The translations under genes and the position numbers were made by a program. DNA of 64,000 nt, from assembly GCA_025175895.1 (NCBI GenBank), contig CM046008.1:25003255-25067254 (forward strand), read 5' to 3'. Shown here piece by piece: positions 57,321 through 64,000 of the stretch. The notes under the pieces were generated by a model. That model was not told where the DNA came from. It did no database searches and was given only the letters and a program-made list of their open reading frames with translations. Source of the stretch: Wurfbainia villosa. Its lineage: Eukaryota; Streptophyta; Magnoliopsida; Zingiberales; Zingiberaceae. Position 1 is the stretch's first letter; every line of letters starts with the position of its first letter.

Positions 57321-58608
57321 TTAACGCAAAAGCGAGGTTTTGTGTTTCGTTTTTGTAGTTTTTATATTAGATATAAAAATTACAGATTTATATGTTTATG
57401 TAAATTTTCTTATTTTATAGAATTTTTGGGTATTTTTCTCGTAGAGTCGAAGCAACGAGTGTTGGGACACTCGTAGGCTTCAACCGTCGAGAAAAACTCT
57501 CCGAATCGACGAGTTCTCGCTTTAGGTTTTTGGGACAGCGACTTAAGTCGCTGTAAGATCATTGTAGGGACACTCACAAAGTTTATTTTGCGAGTAGGGG
57601 CGCTGCCCCTATCCCCGAAAGGGGCCATGTCCCGCGATCGCGCCCGGAAACCGCTTAGCGGGACCGTTACGGAGAGTTGACTCATAAATTCGAAATAAAT
57701 TAGGAAAAATTATAGAAATTTCTGTAAAAATACATAATTTAGAATTATGTATAATTCTGTGATTGTCATGGCCCAATAACCCAATTGGATTGGATTAAGT
57801 GTGTTGTAATTCATAATACGGCCTGCGTGCCGTTTTGTGGTTGTGCGTGTTGTAAAGTGTTTGCGACTGTGGCGCTATTCTTTAATTCTTTTAATATTCT
57901 AGTTGTAAATAGTTTTAGACTCGAATGTAACTCGAGTTTCGTATTTGTAATGTACAAAAATGGAGCGGTGGAAAGTCCACTTGAAGACGAGCTTACGAGA
58001 AGGGTGACGACGACACATGGCGGTCAAAGGAAGCGCTTGGAGAAGCCGCTAGCCTTAGGTTGACCGTCCGATCTTCTCATTGGCTTGAGAAGATCGTAGT
58101 AGGGCCATGACTATATCACATTTAATGATATATATATATGTTGATATATATATATATATTTAATTGATTTTGCTTGTATGTATGTGATGCATGCTAGTAG
58201 AAACATGTTTGTATGTATATGATGCATGCTAGGTTAAATTTCTTGTATGTATATGATGCATGCTAGAATAATTAATGTATGTATATGATGCATGCTAATA
58301 TAGGATAATAAAGGCCTAAATGCGTATAAGATACACATTACGATTAGATTAGATCATAATCGAATCAACTCGAAAATGCCTACCGAGCCTTGATACCCAT
58401 CACTACCTCGATCATTTGTTGTTGTTGAATCTGCCAAAGCAGAGCAACGCATATTATCTTGGTAGGGTGCGGAGGGACAATCTTGGTCCCGCCTATCACG
58501 ACTCGGGTTAGAGTAAGCTCAATTAGATTGAGCAAAACTAGTTAACTCAATTGGATCGAGTAGAACTATAGGCATATTCCAATCGTTGGAAAGATAGGTT
58601 AAGATCGC

Positions 58609-58666
58609 ATTTACACTAAATCTTGGGCGATTTAGCCAAAGCTAACTCAAGGTCTTTTGTAAATGT
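58609..58666 (+). other. leader stem-loop B1
   Basis: Stem CATTTAC (58609-58615) with GTAAATG (58660-58666). The enclosed 31-base core (58623-58653) has its own CTTG/CAAG and TTAGC/GCTAA pairs. Confidence 0.75.
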
Positions 58667-58731
58667 GGGTCTTAATCCTATAAACAAGAGTTGCATAGAG
58701 ATGTAATCGGTAATGTGTTACCCACCGATCG

Positions 58732-58777
58732 TACTAAGTCTTGGGCGATTTAGCCAAAGCTAACTCAAGGCTTAGTA
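58732..58777 (+). other. leader stem-loop B2
   Basis: Stem TACTAAG (58732-58738) with CTTAGTA (58771-58777). The 31-base core (58740-58770) is identical to that of B1, while the outer stems differ. Confidence 0.75.
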
Positions 58778-58966
58778 TGATGTGGATCTTGTCCCGCAAG
58801 AATTATAGCTAGTTTGTATGAATCTAGTAAAAGTGGTTTGACCACATCCATAACTCGATTCTACAAAATTCCTATAATTCAGTGGGAGCATCATTTGATT
58901 AAAGGCCTAATTAAATGATAAAAGGAATATGATATTAATCCTTTGCATTGTATGTTGTAGATTACT

Positions 58967-59560
58967 ATGTCAACAAACACGAACACTCTCTCTCTGCGAT
59001 CTGTCCTTGAGAAGGACAAGCTCAATGGAGCAAATTTCCTGGACTGGTACAGGAACCTGAGAATTGTTCTCACCCAAGAAAGGAAGTTGTACGTCTAGCG
59101 GCCCATTCGGACGCACCTCCTCGCCAATGCCTCACGGTGACAAAGATGCTTACAAGAAGCATCAAGATGATGCATTAGATGTGTCATGTCTAATGCTCGT
59201 GACCATGAACTCTGAGCTTCAGAAGCAACACGAGTTCATGAATGCTTATGATATGGTTGGACATCTTCGTCAACTATATCAAGGACAAGCTAGGCATGAG
59301 AGATATGAAGTCTCTAAGGCATTATTTGGGTCCAAAATGCAAGACGGGACTCCCGTAGGTACATATGTACTCAAAATGATTGGGTACGTAGAAAACCTAC
59401 AAAGGCTGGGATTCCCACTTGGCCAAGAGTTGGCCACTGACCTAATCTTGCAATCTTGTGTCATGAATTATAACATGAATGAAATTGATAAGCCATTTGA
59501 AATGCTCGGATGTTGAGAATCTGCAGAGCTTAACCTTAAGAAGGGTAAACGACACCATTT
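58967..59560 (+). pseudogene. gag: copia4 gag (frameshifted)
   Basis: ATG at 58967 gives MSTNTNTLSLRSVLEKDKLN and FLDWYRNLRIVLTQERKLYV, then a stop inside a disturbed stretch (59090-59140). From there another frame gives CLMLVTMNSELQKQHEFMN, ARHERYEVSKALFGSKMQDG and ELATDLILQS. Relative to copia3 it lacks about 21 bases (the LPESYNQ region) and shifts again near 59500. The start follows hairpin B2 by about 190 bases. The lesions coincide with sites where copia3 has CAG or CTG. Confidence 0.88.
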
Positions 59561-60459
59561 TGATGGTGCAGAAGAAGAAAGGCAAGGGCAAGCCTAAAGG
59601 TAAGGGAAAGTCCCAAGCCAAGGGCAAAGGCAAAGAACTTAAACCCAAAGGAGGGGTAGCCAAGGAAGGGGCTTGCTTCCACTGCAAGGAAGCAGGACAC
59701 TGGAAGCGTAACTGCAAGGCATACCTGGAAGATCTTAAGAAGAAGAGAAGTGAGACTTCTACTTCAGGTATAAATGTTATAGAAGTCAATCTATCTATTT
59801 CTTCATCATGGGTATTAGATACCGGATGTGCATCTCACATTTGTACCAATGTGCAGGGGCTGAGAAATAGCAAGGCATTGACAAAGGGCGAGGTGGACCT
59901 ACGAGTAGGCAATGGAGCAAGGGTTGCTGCTGTTGCTGTAGGAACTTATGATCTATCTCTGCCCTCTGGGCTTGTACTAGAATTAGAAGAATGTTGTTAT
60001 GTGCCTGCTTTAACTAAGAACATCATTTCTTGTTTGGACAAGAAAGGGTTTTCATTTATAATAAAGAACAAATGTTGTTCAGTTTATTTAAATGATATGT
60101 TCTATTGTAGTGCACCTCTAATGAACGGACTCTACTTTCTAGACTTAGAGAGCCCTATCTATAACATAAGTACCAAGAGGTTCAAATCAAATGAGTTGAA
60201 CCAAACCTATCTCTGGCATTGTCGCTTAGGTCACATAAATGAGAGTCGCTTATCTCAGCTCCATAAGGATGGGCTGCTAGACTCATTTGATTTTGAATCA
60301 TATGAGACATGCGAGTCTTGCCTTTTAGGCAAGATGACCAAGACTCCCTTTAGTGGACATAGAAAGAGCAACAGATTTGTTAGACTTATACATAGTGATG
60401 TATGTGGTCCTTTCTATTCTTTGCTAGAGGTGATTCTGGTACTTCATTACATTTCTTGA
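59561..60459 (+). pseudogene. pol: copia4 gag tail, protease and integrase zinc region
   Basis: One clean frame: KKKGKGKPKGKGKSQAKGKG, intact knuckle CFHCKEAGHWKRNC, protease VLDTGCASHIC with the catalytic Asp, GNGARVAAVAVGTYDLSLP, WHCRLGHINESRLSQ and CESCLLGKMTK (complete HHCC site), then HSDVCGPF. It leaves frame at about 60420 in disturbed sequence. This is the only intact copia protease plus integrase zinc site in the window. Confidence 0.9.
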
Positions 60460-61340
60460 TGACTTGATAGATATGGTTATGTGTATCTTATGACATAAAT
60501 CAATCCTTTGAAAAGTTCAAAGAATTCAAGAATGAAGTACAAAACCGACTGAGCAAGAGTATTAAGATACTTGATCGGATCGAGGTGGTGAATACCTTAG
60601 CCATGAGTTTCGTGACTATCTAGCCGAGTGTGGGATTCTATCCAACTCACTCCTCTGGAACACCACGGTGGAATGGTGTATCCGAAAGGAGAATCGTACC
60701 CTATTGGATATGGTACGATCTATGATGAGTCATACAGATCTTCCTATATCCTTTTGGGGATATGCTCGACACGACCTTTACCCTTAACCGTGTACCATCC
60801 AAGGCTGTGGCAAAGACACCATATACGATATGGACAGGGAAAAATCCCAAGATGTCTTTTATGAGGATTTGGGGTTGTGAGGCTTACGTTCAACGTCAAG
60901 TCTCAGACAAACTGGGACCCAAATCCGATAGGTGCTATTTTGTTGGATATCCCAAGGATACAAAGGGATATTACTTCTACATTCCCAGTCAGCACAAAGT
61001 GTTTGTGGCAAAGACTGGAGTTTTTCTAGAAAGGGATTTTGTTTCTAGAAAAACTAGTGGGAGTACCTTCGATCTTGAAGATATTTAAGATAAGGACCAT
61101 AGCACTGAGGCCTTGATGGAGGTTGAACAGGAACCACAAAGTGTTGTGGGTGATGAGGTTGTTGCACAAAGAGTTGTGGAACAACCACCTGTTCAAGTAG
61201 ACCTACCTCTTCGCAGGTCTGATAGGGTACGTCGTCACCGAGAGATACTCATTTCTCTTGTCGACCATGATGACGTTATGCTCATTGAGAATGAGCCTAC
61301 CTCCTATCGTGAAGTGTGATGAGCCCAGTTCGAAATGGCT
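60460..61340 (+). pseudogene. pol: copia4 integrase core and C terminus (fragmented)
   Basis: Pieces in different frames trace the core: YGYVYL near 60475, ILRSDRGGEY-like text near 60570-60600, RRNRTLLDMVRSMM-like text near 60690. Then 60762-61088 reads TLNRVPSKAVAKTPYTIW, MRIWGCEAYVQRQVSDKLG and RCYFVGYPKDTKGYYFY. A linker with LRRSDRVRRHREI (61113-61319) closes integrase. At least four small indels occur; GATCGGATCG at 60580-60590 stands where relatives have CGATCAGATCG. Confidence 0.85.
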
Positions 61341-62150
61341 AGATGCCATGAGATGAAATGGAATCCATGTACACTAACCAAGTATGGACTTTGGTTGATC
61401 CACAAGTCAAACCCATTGGGTGTAAGTGGGTCTTTAGGAGAAAGACTGACATGGATGGACTTACGCATACCTATAAGGGCCGATTGGTGGCTAAAGGTTT
61501 CAAGCAAATTCATGGTATTGACTATGATGAAACCTTTTCTCCAGTGGCGATGTTTAAGTCCATTCGGATCTTGCTTGCTATTGCAGCATACCACGATTAT
61601 GAGATCTGGCAGATGGATGTCAAAACCGCGTTTCGAATGAAACTTACTCGAGGATGTGTACATGACACAACGAGGGTTTTGTAGATCCACGACATCTTGG
61701 GAAGGTATGCAAACAAAGGTCCATTTATGGGCTAAAGCAAGCTTCTAGGATCTTGAATCTTCGATTCGATGATGCGATCAAACAGTTTGGTTTCATCATG
61801 AATGAAGATGAACCCTGTGTCTACAAGAGGGTTTATGGGAACACATTTGTCTTCCTTGTATTGTATGTGGATGACATACTACTCATTGGGAATGACATCC
61901 CTTCGCTACAGTCTGTGAAGACTTGGCTGGGGACGTGCTTCTCAATGAAGGACTTAGGTGAAGCAGCCAGTATTCTAGGCATCAAGATCTATAGAGATAG
62001 ATCTAAGAGATTGCTTGGCCTAAGTCAGAGTACATACATTGACACGGTATTACTTCGGTTTGCCATACAGAATTCCAAGAAAGGACTTCTGTCGATGTCA
62101 CATGGTGTGAGTCTTTCGAAGACTCAAAGTCCCTCTTCTAGAGAGGAGAG
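61341..62150 (+). pseudogene. pol: copia4 reverse transcriptase (frameshifted)
   Basis: IGCKWVFRRKTDMDGLTHTY, GIDYDETFSPVAMFKSIRIL and QMDVKTAF sit in the frame 61358-61684, which shifts at 61655-61675, where the AFLNGN motif has lost bases. The frame from 61753 has LRFDDAIKQFGFIMNEDEPC and the catalytic LYVDDILLIGND, followed by SMKDLGEAASILGIKIYRD. The active site is intact. Confidence 0.88.
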
Positions 62151-62844
62151 AGACCGCATGGATAAGATCCCTTACACATCTGCTATAGGATCTATCTTAT
62201 GCGCCATGTTGTGTACTCGTCACGATGTCTCGTATGCTTTGAGCATGGCGAGTAGATACCGATCGGATCGGTGAGCGTCCTTTGGATAGCGATCAAGAAT
62301 ATTCTTAAGTACTTGAGAAGGACTAAAGAATATTTCTTGATATTTGAAGCGATGAGAGCTAGGCGTAAAGGGTTACAGATGCGGCTTCCAACTGGCGGGA
62401 TGATTACGGATCGCGATCGGGGTTCGTGTTTTGCTTGAATGGTGGTCTTTGTGAGTGGAAGAGTTCGGCAGACACGCGATTGCAGATTCTACAACAGAAG
62501 CCGAGTATATCGCTGCATCTGAGGCAGCAAAGGAGGCAGTTTGGATCCGCAAGTTCATTATTGAGCTTGGGGTGGTTCCTAGCATTGCAGATCCTATAGA
62601 GCTCTATTGTGACAACAATGGAGCGATTGCACAGGCTAAGGAACCTCGCTCACACCAGCGGACCAAACACATACTACGGCGCTTCCATCTCATTCGAGAG
62701 ATCATCGATAGAGGAGATGTGAAGATTTGCAGAGTACCCACAGAGGCTAACATCGCAGATCCCTTGACCAAGGCTTTGGCACAGAAAAAGCATGATGGTC
62801 ACACTAGGTCATTGGGTATTAGATACTACGGTGATTGGCACTAG
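62151..62844 (+). pseudogene. pol: copia4 RNase H
   Basis: IPYTSAIGSILCAMLCTRHDV leads to a disturbed stretch, 62255-62470, where the YTDA region is scrambled. The frame from 62455 has ADSTTEAEYIAASEAAKEAV, LYCDNNGAIAQAKEPRSHQR, HLIREIIDRGDVKICRVPTE, ANIADPLTKALAQ and GIRYYGDWH with TAG at 62842-62844. Apart from the patch it is a full-length copia RNase H end. Confidence 0.88.
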
Positions 62845-62847
62845 TGC

Positions 62848-62858
62848 TAGTGGGAGAT
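62848..62858 (+). promoter_or_regulatory. copia4 polypurine tract
   Basis: TAGTGGGAGAT directly before the 3' LTR at 62859. Confidence 0.88.
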
Positions 62859-64000
62859 TGTTAGTGAAAGCCCTAGAGCCAATCATATGATGATTGTTGT
62901 ATGGACTTTATTGTATCATATTCCTATTTATTAAGGCATGGTTATTATATTTACTTGTATTGGTGCCAAATAACTAAATATAATAATGTCCTTGAGTAGT
63001 AGGTTCTTATCTATATCAATCGATTGGTTGAATCGATAATGAGATGATATAGAGAACACTACTCTTAATCATTCCTAGTCGAGTATTAACATTCAGGGAC
63101 AATGTTAATGCGTAGAGACTAGAATGTAGGTCAACAAGATGACTTGATCTCACAAGTCATGGATATGAGATATCAAGTTGACACATGGGTATGCATTGGA
63201 GAATGTATACTGAATGACCCGCCATGAGAAAGTATCATGGATCGTTATATGAGTGTCATATACTTTCTCATGTGGCTATTAGTATGACTATTAGTCCTTA
63301 GACCTGAAGTCACCATGGTTTCCTACATAATGAATTGCATACTTTGGCTTCGTCAAACGTCACCCGTAAATGGGTGGACTATAAAGGCGACATCGGGTAT
63401 GTAACGAATTATGCGGAGGGATGTGAGTGATGTAGATGGGATCTATCCCTCCTATATGACGGGGGTGACATCGATATTCTTGATAGAGTGAGACCACGAA
63501 GTGCATGGCCATGCCCAAATGAGTCAATATGAGATATTGAGCTCATTTGATTAGAGTGAGTCTACTTGGAGTTCAAGATTTAGATTGTACCGAGGATGAC
63601 ACGGTCTATGCCTCGATTGGTCAATCTAGATGTCAAGGATAGAGGGACATTGTCACATATTGTGAGAGTCACAATTAGTAGTCACAAAGGTGATGTTGGA
63701 GCTCAACATTCTTGTAACTTGGGTAGCAATGATGTGTTGCTAGATACCGCTCATTACTTATGTTCCTAAATCGGTTTAGGGACATTGCCAACGTTACAAG
63801 AACCTATAGGGTCACACACATAAGAGCAATTAGATGGAGATTAGGTTCATATGATGAACCATGAGGATTAGGTTCATGGGATGAACCAAATTGGATTAAG
63901 AGTAATCCAAATTAGACTAATTGAGTTAGACTCAAGTTGATTCAAGTGTTGAATGAGTCTAATTGAGATTTGATTCATCAAATCAATTTAAATTAATGAA
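62859..64000 (+). repeat. copia4 3' LTR (family B), partial
   Basis: Starts TGTTAGTGAAAGCCC and matches 55552-56694 nearly base for base until the window ends. Confidence 0.93.

Larger units (their letters stand above)
57321..58966 (+). other. copia4 untranslated leader
   Basis: 1.6 kb without a gene, alignable to the copia3 leader from about 57340. It contains a hairpin GGGAC/GTCCC near 58475-58495, GCTCAA/TTGAGC near 58519-58536, TTCCAA/TTGGAA near 58578-58592, four GCATGC minisatellite units (58166-58300) and the duplicated stem-loops B1 and B2. No TGGTATCAGAGC is present near its left end. Confidence 0.72.
55552..64000 (+). mobile_element. copia4: family B copia, 3' LTR truncated by window edge
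   Basis: 5' LTR 55552 to about 57320, leader, gag, PR, IN, RT, RH, polypurine tract, 3' LTR from 62859. The 1142 visible bases of the 3' LTR are almost identical to the 5' copy; most differences are short indels (for example near 56071 and 63386). The low divergence makes it the youngest copia here, yet its frames are broken at CAG/CTG patches. The PBS is missing at the expected place. Confidence 0.92.

Overview
The window is a nested block of plant LTR retrotransposons. I see no host gene, rRNA or tRNA. The organism is a flowering plant with long-LTR Ty1/copia (Angela/BARE-like and Sirevirus-like) and Ty3/gypsy chromovirus (Tekay/Del-like) families. A monocot with a medium or large genome is my best guess; the species cannot be read from the sequence. 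Almost every open frame is a piece of gag or pol, and nearly all are broken. Every primer-binding site found is the initiator-Met type TGGTATCAGAGC.

Layout. 1-8930: copia1 (family A, minus strand; left LTR cut by the window edge), inserted in the 5' LTR of a gypsy element. 8931-46274: a gypsy tandem of the form LTR-internal-LTR-internal-LTR, plus strand, with a shared middle LTR. That middle LTR is split by copia2 (17640-28808, family C, plus strand, target duplication tcgat/tcggt) and by a gag-only Sirevirus-like element (28853-35664, minus strand, target duplication agaag). Copia2 carries an inverted solo LTR (21581-23677, target duplication tggtg) between gag and protease. The gypsy tandem interrupts the integrase of copia3 (46275-51258, family B, minus strand), whose other half lies left of the window. 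Copia3 abuts a family A LTR fragment (51259-51305 and 53186-53231). That fragment also received a family C LTR remnant (51306-53185) and copia5 (53232-55551 and beyond, family A, minus strand). Copia5 is interrupted by copia4 (55552-64000 and beyond, family B, plus strand), the youngest-looking copia. The deepest visible nest is five levels: family A LTR, copia3, gypsy tandem, copia2, solo LTR.

RNA structure. The untranslated leaders between primer-binding site and gag are rich in stem-loops. In each of three copia families the same loop motif recurs on stems of different sequence: three times at 20263-20493 in copia2, four times at 5580-6049 in copia1, twice at 58609-58777 in copia4. A constant loop on changing stems is what a selected RNA signal (packaging, dimerisation or translation) would leave. 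I know of no description of it.

Sequence quality. Two blocks where the gypsy copies lose homology end in a 17-18 base match to the Oxford Nanopore ligation adapter (13207-13223 and 37905-37922), so they look like chimeric-read residue. Patches centred on CAG/CTG are rewritten in a repeating way (CAGTC reads CGATC, CCAGG reads CGG) when paralogues are compared. Several frameshifts, above all in copia4, may therefore be sequencing errors and not decay.
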